DNA of 64,000 nt from Melanopsichium pennsylvanicum (GCA_900208305.1 OAPG01000004.1:310001-374000), one strand, 5' to 3'; positions 10,375 to 21,600 are shown, counted from the stretch's first letter. Made by a program: numbers and translations. The notes: generated from the sequence alone by a model not told the origin.

Positions 10375-11208
10375 ATGGATGCACTCTGGATGCACTGACT
10401 CAAGTCTGTGGTTGGACTAGGTCAAATTTGGTGTCATTGATATGAAATTTGGAGTTTAGCTGAAATGTGTTAAGACTTGCAAGGTTTGCAAGGAGCTTAC
10501 TGGTTAGGTTTTTGTTGTTCTCAGTTATACATGTGCAAAGTGCCATTTAGCAGCATTGAGGAAAGATGAGTACAGCAGTAGATAGATAGCTTGATGCAGC
10601 ATTTTAGCAAACATGTTTGTCTGATGAGTTGTGCTTTGTGGAAATTGAGCATTATCCATAATGATGCAACAAGGGAATGCAAGCTTTGACAAGACTTAGG
10701 TCTTTCCAAACCATACATACAGCACGCTAGCAGTTGAGCTTTGATGAACAAAGTTGGAAATGATCCCCTCCTGTCCAATTACAGCTATGTAGGTAGTGTT
10801 CTTGCCTCAATTGGATGTTATTATTCTGATAGCAGGCATTCCAATCTTTGATTGGCTGTAGGTGACATGTGGGTGCAGATTGAAGCCAATCTCATCAAAA
10901 CACACAGCATTGAACAAGCTGACACCAATGTCAGAGAACCAATGTGCCCACTTTCTTCAAGCTTCAATCCTATCTGCTTGGTTGTAGTCAACTGGTTCAA
11001 CCTTGAGCACTTTCAGAGTATAGCAGAGCTTGCTGTTAATGGCCCTGTCAATGGTGCTTGCTGATGGCCAACTTTCAAAGTGGAATGCTTCTTGAATTTC
11101 CTGCTGAACTACAACTGCCCCTCAATCAATCATCTTCATCACACCTCTACTGTAAGATACACTCTTCAACCCTCACTAGCTCAACCCTCACCCATCACTT
11201 CTCTCCCT
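10375..11208. mobile_element. CpG-depleted remnant of a DNA transposon
   Basis: This segment has only one CpG (near 10725) in about 830 bp, while both flanks have normal CpG frequency, and it is rich in TpG and CpA. It contains the transposase relic on the minus strand. The composition is what repeated C-to-T change at CpG leaves behind (repeat-induced point mutation or deamination of 5-methylcytosine). The boundaries are set by base composition only. Confidence 0.6.
10500..11110 (-). pseudogene. degenerate Tc1/mariner-like DDE transposase relic
   Basis: Read on the minus strand in one main frame, this stretch gives a recognisable but stop-riddled transposase of the Tc1/mariner (DDE_3) type. 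A helix-turn-helix-like piece (EAFHFESWPSASTIDRAI) comes first, then the first catalytic block CFDEIGFNLH at about 10885-10860, then IIMDNAQF (second Asp) near 10660, and finally a block resembling YLxPYSPxLNPxEW near 10550 in which the usual Glu has become Lys (LNAAKW). At least three in-frame TGA codons interrupt it, each explainable as CGA to TGA. It cannot encode an active protein. The surrounding 830 bp has almost no CpG. No terminal inverted repeats were identified, so the element's ends are not defined. Confidence 0.7.
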
Positions 11209-11828
11209 CGCCTTCTCCTCTGCTCATCTTCAACTAGCATAGCACACGTCGATGAAACTAGAAGTAAATTAAGTCACCATCATTCCTTGAAAAGTCTCGT
11301 GCACTGATCAACAAGCAGCGTGTCCCAAGCCCAATCACATTTCCTTCAAGTCTAACCAAACGGGACATGCAAAAAAAGAAGGCTTACTTTAAGCATACAA
11401 CTTTAATGATGAGGTCATTAGACAAGAGAATTGCATTCATCACAACGGGACATGGTATGATTTGACAAGGGTAGAGGTCATCGAGGAATTGATGGGGGTG
11501 GGGGAATCGTTAGGCGTATCAAAGGCCAAAAGATCCACGCTGGTACACGTGGGTCCATCTATATAAGAGCAAAGGATATGAGTGCGAGTGTGTGTTGTCG
11601 CGAACGTGGGAATCATCGTGCATGATCGAACCTTGTCGAGTTCGGGGGGTATAGCCAAACCAGGTGCGTGCCAAAGTGCACCACCGAGCGAGAGGGTGAC
11701 AAGAGGAGAATCAAAAAGCCACGAAAAAGGGCGTGCCAAAGAATCCAGGAAAGAGAGATTAGAGACCAGAGACGCAACCAAGCAAATATTAAAAAAGAAA
11801 AATTGTGAGTCTGTCAAAGCTGAATAAT
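11209..11828. other. spacer right of the transposon relic, 3' flank of the Ala-rich gene
   Basis: This 620 bp stretch separates the CpG-poor remnant from the stop codon of the Ala/Glu-rich gene at 11829. Short frames on both strands lack any recognisable domain. It probably holds the 3' UTR of the Ala-rich gene. Confidence 0.35.
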
Positions 11829-12762
11829 TCAAGCAGCGGCAGCGACGGGGGCGGCAGCCTCGGGAGCCTTGACGACAATGGGAGCCACAAGGACAGGGGC
11901 AGGGGCAGCGGCAACATCCTCAGCAACCTTCTCCTCGATGGGGCTGGTTTCCTCGGCGGCGGCGGGAGCGGCCTCCTCAGTCTTCTCCTCGGTGGGCTTG
12001 TCGTCGGTCTTCTTGGTAGCCTTGTGGAAGAGAGCACCGAACTTGCCGCTCAAGCGACGGCCGAGCTTGATCCTCTGAGCAGCGACATCGGGAGCGGGAG
12101 CATCAGCCTTGGCAGACTCGTCAATCTTGACCGAATCCTCGGCAGCAGCAGGAGCAGTGACCTCCTCGGTGACGGCAGGGGTCTCCTCGACAGCGGCGGC
12201 GGGGGCAGCCTCGATGGTCTCAGCAGGAGCAGCAGCCTCTGCACCCGCTTGCTCGGCAACGGGCTCCTCCTTGGTGACAGTAGCAGGCTTCTCCTTCTTG
12301 GCGGTCTTCTCTTTGAAGGCACCGAGGAGCTTGCCAATGAACGACTGGCGCTTCTCCTTCTTGGGGGAAGCCTCTTTGGCGGCCTCCTCGGTGGCAGCGG
12401 GAGCCTCCTCGGGTTTGGCCTCAGCAGCAGCAGGAGCAGCGGCCTCCTCGGTGACGGCGGCGGGTTCGGCGGCGACGGCGTCTTCGACGGCAGCAGGGGC
12501 AGCCTGTTGTGATGGACAAGAGATGGAAAGATGACAACGCATGCGGGAATAGTGGAGTCGATCGTCAGTATATCTATGTCTGCGAGACAAGCAATCGGCG
12601 AATGTGTTGCAGATGAGCACTTACAGCCTCGGCAGGGGTAGCTACCTCCCCAACGGGAGCAGCAGTCTCGACGGCAGCGGGGGTCTCCTCAACAACAGCG
12701 GAAGCGGCGACGTCCTCAACGGGAGCGACAGCGGCGGGGGTGGTCTCAGGAGCGGCAGACAT
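11829..12762 (-). CDS. small Ala/Glu/Pro-rich protein, two exons, function unknown
   Basis: Two exons, 12762-12625 and 12503-11829, joined across a 121 bp intron give 270 residues in one frame. The donor reads GTAAGT and the acceptor ACAACAG. The protein is dominated by Ala, Glu, Pro, Val and Thr, with two conserved-looking basic amphipathic islands, KRQSFIGKLLGAFKEKTAKK and IKLGRRLSGKFGALFHKATKK, that could bind membrane or protein partners. Codon choice is strongly biased to GCC, GAG, AAG and GTC, suggesting high expression. No family was recognised and no signal peptide or membrane segment is seen. The opposite strand also has a long open frame, but that is a by-product of the biased codons. 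A possible TATA-like element lies near 12908-12916. Confidence 0.75.
12504..12624 (-). other. intron of the Ala/Glu-rich gene
   Basis: 121 bp, donor GTAAGT (12624-12619), acceptor CAG (12506-12504). Exon 1 is exactly 46 codons, so the intron sits in phase 0. Reading through would break the Ala/Glu-rich composition and meet stops. Confidence 0.8.
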
Positions 12763-13562
12763 GGTGAAGATTGTGTAGTGTTTTTGACAGAAGTCGAAGA
12801 GAAGAGTTGGTGTTGCGGGTATTGGTCGACGTGGATACGGCGATGAAGAAGGTGATAGGATAGATAGGTGCGGAAGAGAGGAGGGATTGTTGATAGAGCT
12901 CAGTCGAGTATATAAAGGTGACTGATAAGGGCCTAGTGACAGGCAGAGTGGGCAGAATTAAGCAACCAAGGGCCGAGCAGTGCACCATTTGAGTGTGTTT
13001 TTTTTCTCTTTCCTCTGGATTCGCCAGCCTTCTTTGCTGAGGCTGAGATGGGATATGAGCCATTTGACAGCCAGCACACACCCATAGCCACTCAAAAGGT
13101 GGGATGCTGTGTGCCCCCCTTTCTTGAATCACAAAATTTAAAAGTATGTGCCGTCAGTCAAGGGTGGGTTGATCTCGGCTGAGCCGATGTAAATTGATAG
13201 GTACATTACGGTACTGTAGAGTAAGGAGGTGCAGCAGCAGCAAACGAGCATGGAATTCTGCCAAGTGAATGCGTGCATTCAAGAGCGTCAAATGAAAACA
13301 AGAGCTGTACAGAACAGTATGTCGTGGTGTGATTGGCTGGTGTTAGTCACTCTGACTCGAATGTGATGCGCGACATAAGTTAGCGCCGTCAGACTTGGCT
13401 ACAGTCGGTGCTGCTGCTGCTGCTTGCGTTGCGTCGAGCTTCAAGGTAGCACATTTATTGCTCTTGACCCGGTCATTCCTTTTACAGCGTTGGTCAGGGG
13501 CGGGAAGCTCAGCTTTTCGTCGGTTGTCGCCTTCTTGGCCTCATAACGCCACACTAGAGACG

Positions 13563-13592
13563 TACACACACACACACACACACGCACACACC
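13563..13592 (+). repeat. CA dinucleotide microsatellite
   Basis: About 30 bp of nearly perfect CA units, interrupted once by CG, within a non-coding spacer. Confidence 0.85.
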
Positions 13593-14663
13593 TTTGAGCG
13601 ACCGCGCAACGCAGCGCGGGCCGAGCGAGAAACAATTAAGTATCAAATTGAGTCGATTGAAAGAGAAAAAGGAGCAGAGTACAGCCAAGTAAGTTAGTTG
13701 CGCAAGGGGCCAGATGCAGCTCTAATGGACAAGGACAAGCTCTTGGGACACACGCAGTAGAGCAGGTCGGCTACAGTACGTAGCTCAGTTGGACAGATCC
13801 GACAAAGCCAGACAACCCAATTTGTCTCAGTTATTTTGTTATTTTTATTCTTTTTCTTACGATAAATAAAAAACCCTTTTCTGCGGAGAGCTTCTTGTTT
13901 TTAGCACAGCCGCTCACTGTCTGCAATGCAGATCACAGGGTTCATCACCAAAAATTTCATCGTCATTTTCGTTTGTATCTCTTTTCCTATGTTTGAAGTG
14001 ACTTCCTCTCAGATCTGGCTTCGCGAGTCACATGCCATCGATTGGGATATCTACTTCTCTACCAATTTTTGAGGAGTCTTCGGACAAATTTGCATCAGAC
14101 CAGTGAAGCGACAGATCGAATGGAAGCTCATCCATCAGCCATCACTTTCAGCCAGCACATTCAGCCAGCACATTCAAACTCATCGGATCGTACCGACATA
14201 GAATGAGCGGAGAGTTTCGGGGTCTGTCTACCGAGGCTTGCTTTCCACACCGTAGAGGGTTAAAAAAAAAAAAATTGAAAAATTGAAAAAATTAAGAAAT
14301 TGAAAGAGCGCGTAGCAGAGGGGAGCCTTTGAGTGAACATGCATGTGCGTGTCTGCTGCAGGGGGATCCTCGACGGAAATTCCGCGAGCGGGCCCCGAAT
14401 TGATGCCATACTCTGCTGGACTCTGTCTCAAGGCTCGAGCACCAAGACTTATATTGATTGTGTTGATTGTGCCGAAATTGGTGCCGACACTCAGACTTTG
14501 AAGCGAAAGCCAAATTGCAGAGCGTCTTGTGGCTATCATGAACCTTGGTGTTGGTGCACGACGCCGAGGCACGCGCAGTCAAAGCCGTGCTGGATTCCAT
14601 CACAAGCGGCATGACTGGGCAGCACCTCCTATTGTGTGTACAGTAAATTACAATAGTACGCTA

Positions 14664-14709
14664 GACCACGAACTCGCGCTCAACACAGAGCGAGGTGTAG
14701 TTCGTGGTC
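14664..14709. repeat. imperfect palindrome (hairpin-forming)
   Basis: Arms 14664-14681 and 14688-14709 pair through GACCACGAACT with AGTTCGTGGTC (11 bp perfect) and CGCTC with GAGCG, leaving a short unpaired bulge and loop. It is immediately downstream of a TACAGTAAATTAC-type motif. Its function is unknown; it does not fit a tRNA fold. Confidence 0.6.
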
Positions 14710-15461
14710 CTAACATACATCGCTTATTTGCAAGGAAGCATGTCAAGAACGAATTTTCTGCAAGCCAATCTGACAGCCCCTTTGTGTCTAAGCCCTTCTT
14801 CTCCGGCATGTTCTTGTGTGTCAATGACAAAGAAAAAATTGCTTGGACGTCGAATGGAAGCGAAACCGGGCTGCAGGTAGCCATGCACAAGCTGCACCTT
14901 GAACCACCAGATGCAGCCAATCGCGTTCGTCTTGTTCGCTCGCAGGCTACTCTTCAACGCCGCGCAAAGATCTCTCCGGTGTCATCCAACCTCGGCTGCT
15001 CTGGTTTGCGCCGGGAGCATTGAGCAAACACACACACACACCTGTGCTCGCACCTCGCAGCTGCGCAGGGACATTCTCGCAGATATGTCCTCAAGAATTC
15101 CCCTTAGACAGGTTCTTAAGCTACTTTGTCTGCCATCACCACTACCTAGTGAGCACCAGCTGTAATATTTAGGACAGACATTGATGCGAAGCAGGTCAGA
15201 GGTCATGGGTGCTTCTCGAACGATGTTACACCTGAAAATGTAACAGCTTTACCCCAAAAAAGAGTGACCTAGAAAAAGAACGACCTAACAACACTCAGAA
15301 AATTTATTGGCTCGCCTCGCGTTCTAATTAATAATTTTCACGCGAAGGCCGATTTGGCATGACGGCATTGCACTCAGCAGCCGCATTCTCTCTTTGGTTT
15401 TTTCGTGCTTGTTTCCCAAGAAATTCCAGTTCAGGAACCCACTTTGGCACACTGATCGAGA

Positions 15462-15593
15462 ATGCTTTCGGACAACATGGCCCGTTCGTCTAGAACACAT
15501 CAGTTAACTTTGATCACTTTTGGAACACTATCCTCTGTGCCTCTGTGCGTCATCCTTCTTGGCCTACTACCTCCATCCATTCAGATCATCTAA
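15462..15593 (+). promoter_or_regulatory. upstream ORF in the CDP-DAG synthase leader (43 codons)
   Basis: An ATG at 15462 opens a 43-codon frame ending in TAA at 15591-15593, 46 bp before the main ATG at 15640 and in another frame. Its predicted peptide has a hydrophobic centre (PLCVILLGLLPP). If the transcript begins upstream of 15462, ribosomes would meet it first, and it could lower or tune synthesis of the enzyme. The transcription start is not known. Confidence 0.4.
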
Positions 15594-15639
15594 TTCACGA
15601 CGTCTGCAACAGATTCGCTGGCTCAGACAGGGCAACAAG

Positions 15640-17589
15640 ATGGCCTCACAATTCAGCGGAAGCCGCTTTGCCTCTCGCACCGCCTTTGAGGCCCTTCACG
15701 TCGAAGAAATCGAATCTGACGACGAAGAAGTGGTCGAACAACAGCCTCAGCAGCTCCCAATTCCTGCTCCCAAGTCCTCATCCGCCAATAATAGCAAGAA
15801 AAAGGCTGTCAAGGACAGCAAGTCTGGCCTCCAGTCTGACGCACAAGAAAACGACGCGAACAAACTTGCTGCAGATGCCTCGAAGACTAACATAAACGAT
15901 GGATCTACCAACTCGGCAAGCTTGGACAGTGTCAACAGCGTCAACGGCGCCAATAACACAAAAGGTCACCAGTCTCTCCCTTCCGCTGTCGTCGGCAAGC
16001 TCGGTGCTCAGAGCAACGTCGTACCCACCCCTCCCGCACCCTTTGCTCCTCAGGCGCCTAAGCAGGGCACCCAAGCCGTTCAAGAATCATCCAGCTCGAT
16101 TAAACCCTCGCAGCCCAAATTCGACCAGCCTGAGTCCATTCTGACTGCTTCCAAGTCTGCTGCTTCTGCCGTAGTCGACCGCGTCCCTGAAGTCAAAATT
16201 CAGGCTCCTCAGCGACTGGTTCAGACCGAGGCTCAGAAGCTTCAGCAAGCTCAAAAGCAGTCATCGTTTTCGCAGCAGCAGAGCCAAGATGACGCTGCAG
16301 CTTCCGCAAAGGCAAAGTGGAAAAAGATCTACGAGAGGACTCTGTTTACCTTCATCATGATCGGTGGCTTTATTGGTCTCTTGCTTCTCGGCCATCCATA
16401 TATGATTGTGCTTGTCATGGTGTCACAGGCTCTGGTCTACCGCGAAATCGTCGCCCTCTTCAACATCCCAGGCAGGCCTTCGGTCACCGGTGGAGGTCGT
16501 TCGAGCCGCATGTCTTCGGCTCCCACCAGCGCCGCTACCAGCGAGGTGGATGAGGACGAAGAAGACGAACGCATTCAGAAGCGCCTCGAAGGACGTCGTG
16601 AAGAGCTTTGGAGCAAGTCGCTCAGTTGGTACTTTTTCGCCGTCGCCAATTACTTTCTCTACGGAGAGTCGATCATTTACTACTTTAAGCACATTGTCTT
16701 TGTCGACGCTTACTTTATTCCCTTCGCCAGGCATCACCGTTTCCTCTCGTTCATGCTCTACGTCTTTGGCTTCATGGCTTTCGTCTCCAATCTCAAGCGA
16801 CGCAACCTTAAGCACCAGTTCGGTCTCTTCTGCTGGGTACACATGTCGCTCCTCCTCATCGTTTTTTCGAGTCACTTTATCGTCAACAACATTCTCGAGG
16901 GTCTTATCTGGTTCTTTGTGCCCGCCTCGCTCGTCATCTGCAACGATGTCTTTGCCTACATCTGCGGCATGACCTTTGGCAAGACACCTCTGATCGACCT
17001 CAGCCCAAAGAAGACGGTCGAAGGCTTTGTCGGCGCTCTCGTCATCACAGAGGTGTTTGCATATGGATGGGCCACCTTGTTCCAGCGATTCAATTACATG
17101 ATCTGCCCCGCTGTTAGCCTGGGTATGAATGCCTTCAAGGAGATCAGCTGCCAAGCCAACCCCGTCTTCCACTGGCACTACTTGTCGCTGCCACCTGCGA
17201 TTGCCTCTTTGGCCTCGTCGATCGTGGGTCATCGTGTCGCTACGCTTCCTTGGACTGCTTTCCAGCTACATGCCCTCGTGATGGCTGCTTTCGCCAGCTT
17301 AGTCGCTCCATTCGGAGGCTTCTTTGCGAGTGGGTTCAAGCGTGCTTTCAATATCAAGGACTTTGGTGACAGCATTCCGGGACACGGCGGTTTGACTGAT
17401 CGCTTCGATTGCCAGTTCCTCATGGGACTGTTCTCGTATGTCTACTACTCTTCGCTCATCCGAGAACACCACGTCACGGTCGGATCCGTTCTTCAGACCG
17501 TGGTCACTCAGCTTACGCTCGAAGATCAAATGGAGTTGTTTGACGAGATCAGCCGTTATCTTGCTGGTCAAGGCAAACTCACAAAGTGA
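15640..17589 (+). CDS. CDS1: phosphatidate cytidylyltransferase (CDP-diacylglycerol synthase)
   Basis: This enzyme makes CDP-diacylglycerol from CTP and phosphatidic acid, the branch point to phosphatidylinositol, phosphatidylserine and cardiolipin, in the ER membrane. The 649-residue product has a disordered N-terminal 225 residues (Ser/Gln/Ala-rich), then a multi-pass membrane region from about residue 230. The C-terminal signature at about 564-590, S-G-F-K-R-x5-KD-F-G-x-S-I-PGHGG-x-x-DR-x-D, is diagnostic and holds the catalytic Asp residues. DLSPKKTVEGFVGA, another conserved block, is also present. The start is the ATG at 15640; the frame is open further upstream but has no ATG. The N-terminal extension is longer than in yeast Cds1 (about 457 residues). 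Single exon. Confidence 0.93.
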   Translation: MASQFSGSRFASRTAFEALHVEEIESDDEEVVEQQPQQLPIPAPKSSSANNSKKKAVKDSKSGLQSDAQENDANKLAADASKTNINDGSTNSASLDSVNSVNGANNTKGHQSLPSAVVGKLGAQSNVVPTPPAPFAPQAPKQGTQAVQESSSSIKPSQPKFDQPESILTASKSAASAVVDRVPEVKIQAPQRLVQTEAQKLQQAQKQSSFSQQQSQDDAAASAKAKWKKIYERTLFTFIMIGGFIGLLLLGHPYMIVLVMVSQALVYREIVALFNIPGRPSVTGGGRSSRMSSAPTSAATSEVDEDEEDERIQKRLEGRREELWSKSLSWYFFAVANYFLYGESIIYYFKHIVFVDAYFIPFARHHRFLSFMLYVFGFMAFVSNLKRRNLKHQFGLFCWVHMSLLLIVFSSHFIVNNILEGLIWFFVPASLVICNDVFAYICGMTFGKTPLIDLSPKKTVEGFVGALVITEVFAYGWATLFQRFNYMICPAVSLGMNAFKEISCQANPVFHWHYLSLPPAIASLASSIVGHRVATLPWTAFQLHALVMAAFASLVAPFGGFFASGFKRAFNIKDFGDSIPGHGGLTDRFDCQFLMGLFSYVYYSSLIREHHVTVGSVLQTVVTQLTLEDQMELFDEISRYLAGQGKLTK

Positions 17590-18617
17590 AACTGCCAACG
17601 AATTTAACGTTGGACCTCTTCTCTCGTCAATCCCCGCAACAAAATCACTCCTGTAATCCTACACCCAGAACCTTATGCAGCAACTCATTCATCGATTGGA
17701 TCATCACCGCCTGCATGAGATAGAGTGTCGCTGTTGTCGTCAGCATGTTTGGATTCGGCGGCTCTGTAAGTTGCCGCGAGAGTCAGTGAGACTGTGTTTG
17801 GGTGGCGCAATTGCTGATCCCAAGGCGGTGCATGTATGGCTTGGATATCGACTACGGTAACTGTGCCGTGACAAGAGTCCCAGTCTTTGCACATTTCAAA
17901 GCCATGTAGCTGAAAGACAGATATCAGCCAGGTAGTTTAACGCGGTAATGAGGTGGCATGCAAAAGCCCATGTAGCCTTAATTTATCGTGTTGATCAACG
18001 ACGATGGAAACAGAAACGACCAACATGGAGGGCATACAGTATTCTGTCAAGCACAAAGACAAGATAAAGAAAGAAAAAAAAAACAGTAATAAAATGGAGG
18101 CTGTGAAATGGGCTGAACACAGCAAAGCCACCACGTGAATTTGTTGAATCAATACCGACTCGGTTCCACCATCAACAAGCACAACCATCTTTTATCTGTA
18201 CAACAACAACATCATTATCATCCTTCGATTCCAATTTGCCCAGTGTTCTGCATTTGCCCGGCTTAACAAACAATCATACCTACCCTCGAGCTTTCCACTA
18301 TTTTCAGCACAGTGCTTGCACAAAGCGTCGGTCAGAACAAATCGATCTTGTTATTCACATTTCTTCACAAGAACAAAGGGTCCTGACACCGCCGCGCCTC
18401 GTATCATTCGCTTCACATCCCTCTAGAGTGGACTCTCCAGCGTACGGCATAAAACTTGGCCTCTATCAACTGGCTCCGGCACTGGTTTCGCCACAAACTC
18501 ACAGTCTGATCACACCACCCATCATGTCTAGCTGCTCCTGATACATCAGCCCCAGCGGCTACTTTTTTGGCCTCGATATCGCCACCGACCGTCCTCAAAC
18601 GACGCTTGCTGCCCAAC
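17590..18617. promoter_or_regulatory. spacer between CDS1 and the Nak1-like kinase
   Basis: The left part is the 3' flank of the CDP-DAG synthase gene, and the right part (from about 18190) is C/A-rich leader of the kinase gene. A 5-codon upstream ORF (ATG at 18524, TGA at 18539-18541) lies 76 bp before the kinase start. No other gene was seen. Confidence 0.4.
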
Positions 18618-21600
18618 ATGTCTTTCTGGAACCTGCCAGCCGAGGCGGGGCCCTCTCGCTCGCCGCACTTGCCGTACAAAGCTTTCCCCCAACAGGATCC
18701 CACATCTCCGACAAAGATACCCGTAAACTCCAGCACACCTCTCGTCTCGGCGTCCAAACACGACTCTCACGTTCCCACGTTCCTCGTTCGTTCAGCCACA
18801 GAGCACGATCTCTACCATGCTGAACAAAAGTCGCTACACACATTTGCTTATGGTGGTCTTGCAAACTCATCACCGTTGACAGAGGCATCATCGGCCTTCT
18901 CGCCCCCGGCCGCCTATCGCACCACCTTTTCGAACCCTTCCTCATCCTCTGTTTCTTCGTCCAGCTATCCAAAATCGCCCTCTCATCGCAACTCCTTCAG
19001 CTCCGTTACTGTCTCTGAATTCGGCGGCTCTGCTATGAGCGATCGCTTCAGTTGGGGTCGCAGCTCCAAGAGGCAGAGCAAACGAGCGTCCCAGGATGCA
19101 AAGGCGAGTGGCAGTGTCCGTGCTTCCGACTCTAGCAAGAAAGACGGTGGCCGACATCGATCACACACCGAGGGCTACACTGGCGATATCTTCGTCTACT
19201 CGAGCCGCAACCTTGAGTCCCATACTGACAAACTGTATTCATCTCGCTTCTTGCATCAACGACGCAAGTCTGACGGTCCGCAACGTTCCAAATTCCATTT
19301 CAACAGCGAATCTTGCCAGCATGCTCGCAGCCATCGGATTTTTCGATCGCAGTCCTCCAATTCTCTGTCGCATACATTCTTGGAGAACCTTGGATACAAG
19401 CACCACTCCAAAGCCAGCACGTATAGCCTCAGCCTGGTAAAGGATGAGGACGAAGGAGTGTCTTCACCACCCGCTCGCGTTGGTATCCCCAGCTCACCCC
19501 TTCGAGAGTCGGCGACATTTGCAGAGTGGCACGCTGAAATTGGCCTGCCTCCCTCCTGGAGACGGTTGGATGATCAGAACGCAATAGATCGCTTTGCCAT
19601 CATGGCGTCAAGCGCTTCGTCCAAGACACTACGTAGGAGGTCGGGCGAGATCGTCAATGTCGCAGCTCTCAAAGCCGCACAGGCGACAAAGAAGAGCTTG
19701 CGCGTCATCCGTAGAGCAGGTAGCTTTGACGTCGGTCCCAAAACGTCCGTGAACGCCGCCAAAGATTGCAACCGTTCCCGCTCAAACTCGTCATCTTCGC
19801 TTTTGACCAGTCTTGGCCTAATCCCTCGACTCGACTTGCGCCACCACAGATCGCATACTTTGCAAGAGCTCGACTCGCCGCAAGCGCGGGCTCGAGAAGC
19901 GGGGGAGAGAAGTGAGCCGGCTTCGTTATCGCTTCCAGCCTCCGCCACCGCTTCGCCGAGGCTACAAGGTCTTGGTTTCCACGGCGATAGTGGTAGATCT
20001 CATGCTTGGCGCTTCTCTCAGATCACCGAAGCCGAGGACGAGGACAAGTCCTTTTCCACAAACCTGCCCCAGATCCCCCAGGATCAAGACGCAAGCCCCT
20101 CCTCAGAAAGCGATTCGGGTCTGCATCTGCATGAATCGAACTCCTCGGGTTCTTCGCACAGAGATGAGCCACAGACAACCATGTTTAATCAAGAAGCGGC
20201 TCATATATCCTCATCAGCAGGTCCGACTCGAATTGTGCCGCAATGCTCTTCGCGTTCTGAATATGAACGTCGACACGGTCTCGCTAAAAGATCTTACGCT
20301 GCTCTGATTGACCTGCTGAACCCAGCGCTGCACAAAGAGGGCAAGCAGCAGTCTCAAGGCCGTCAAGCCTCTCTGGGCGGCTTAGGGCCAGTTCAGATGA
20401 TAGTGCATGGCGATCATGGTGGCAGAACCATCTCCAATGGCGGCGGTTCTGGTTCGACCTATGGAAAAGGTGCTGGGCGTGCTCGCGGCAACAGTAATGG
20501 CCGCGGCAACGGTGTTCATGGCGGAAGCGCTGGCGGTGGAAACATGGGCGGAGGCGGTGCATCCGGAGGAGGAGCAGGAGGTGGGGGCCCGCCCGATCGT
20601 CGCGGTGGCCCACCTCGTGGCGGCAATGGCTCTTCTGATGGAGCTCCTCCGGTCAACTCTGTCTATCGCCGACTCGAGCTCGTGGGGAGAGGCGCGTACG
20701 GAGCCGTCTATCGCGGTGTTCACGTCGAGACTGGTGCTGCAGTCGCGCTAAAGGTAGTCAACCTCGATACCCCCGATGATGACGTCAGTGATATTCAACG
20801 AGAAGTGGCATTACTCAGCCAGCTCCGCGAAGCAGCGTCCAAAAATGTCGTACGATACTGGGGATGTTGGCTCAAAGGGCCCGAGCTATGGATCGTCATG
20901 GACTTTGCTGAAGGTGGAAGCGTCCGAACACTCATGAAAGCCGGCCCTATCGCTGAACGCTACTGCGCCATCATTGTCAGAGAGACCCTCATCGCGCTCA
21001 ATTATCTCCACAAATCAGGTATTATCCATCGTGATATCAAAGCAGCCAATATCCTTCTCACTTCCACTGGCAAGATCCTTCTTTGCGATTTTGGCGTCGC
21101 CGCCTCCCTCGCATCCAATAGCGTACATAGCAAACGCAGCACGTTTGTCGGGACGCCCTACTGGATGGCTCCTGAGGTTATTACTGAGGGGGAGACCTAC
21201 GATCAGAAGGCGGACGTTTGGAGCCTGGGCATTACGATTTACGAGATGGCTACCGGCAACCCGCCTTTAGCGGATGTGGAACAAATGAGGGTGATCATGC
21301 TGATTCCAAAGTCGAAGCCTCCTCGCTTGCCGCTCGATGGCGATTTTTCTGCGGCCATGCGAGACTTTGTCGCTGCGTGTCTGAACGAGGAGCCCAAGGA
21401 ACGCGCGACGAGTGACGAACTGAACAAGCTCAAGTGGATCAAGACGTATGCCAAAACACCGGTAAGCGTGTTGAAAGAGGTGATTCAATCGTACAACGCT
21501 TGGACCAAGGCGGGCGGAATGCGGATGAGTCTAATTGGTGCCGAAACGGCGGATTGGGGAGAGGCGGGGAACAGGGATTCGTTTGCGTTTGATGGGAGAG

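Larger units (their letters stand above)
12763..15639. promoter_or_regulatory. 2.9 kb divergent spacer between Ala-rich gene and CDP-DAG synthase
   Basis: No gene is supported here. The spacer holds a CA dinucleotide run at about 13563-13592, a second short CA run near 15027-15041, a poly-A stretch near 14262, a TACAGTAAATTAC-type motif at about 14637-14650 and, just after it, an imperfect palindrome at 14664-14709. An upstream ORF of the CDP-DAG synthase lies at 15462-15593. The largest frame (14529-15023) has no domain and non-coding-like composition. Confidence 0.45.

Noticed and set aside
11805..12512. Plus-strand open frame of 235 codons, Ser/Gly/Leu-rich
   Set aside because: It is the antisense image of the Ala/Glu-rich gene; biased GCC/GAG codons keep the opposite strand open.
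14529..15023. Plus-strand frame of 164 codons in the spacer before CDS1
   Set aside because: No recognisable domain, mixed composition, and an overlapping antisense frame of similar quality; no support as a gene.
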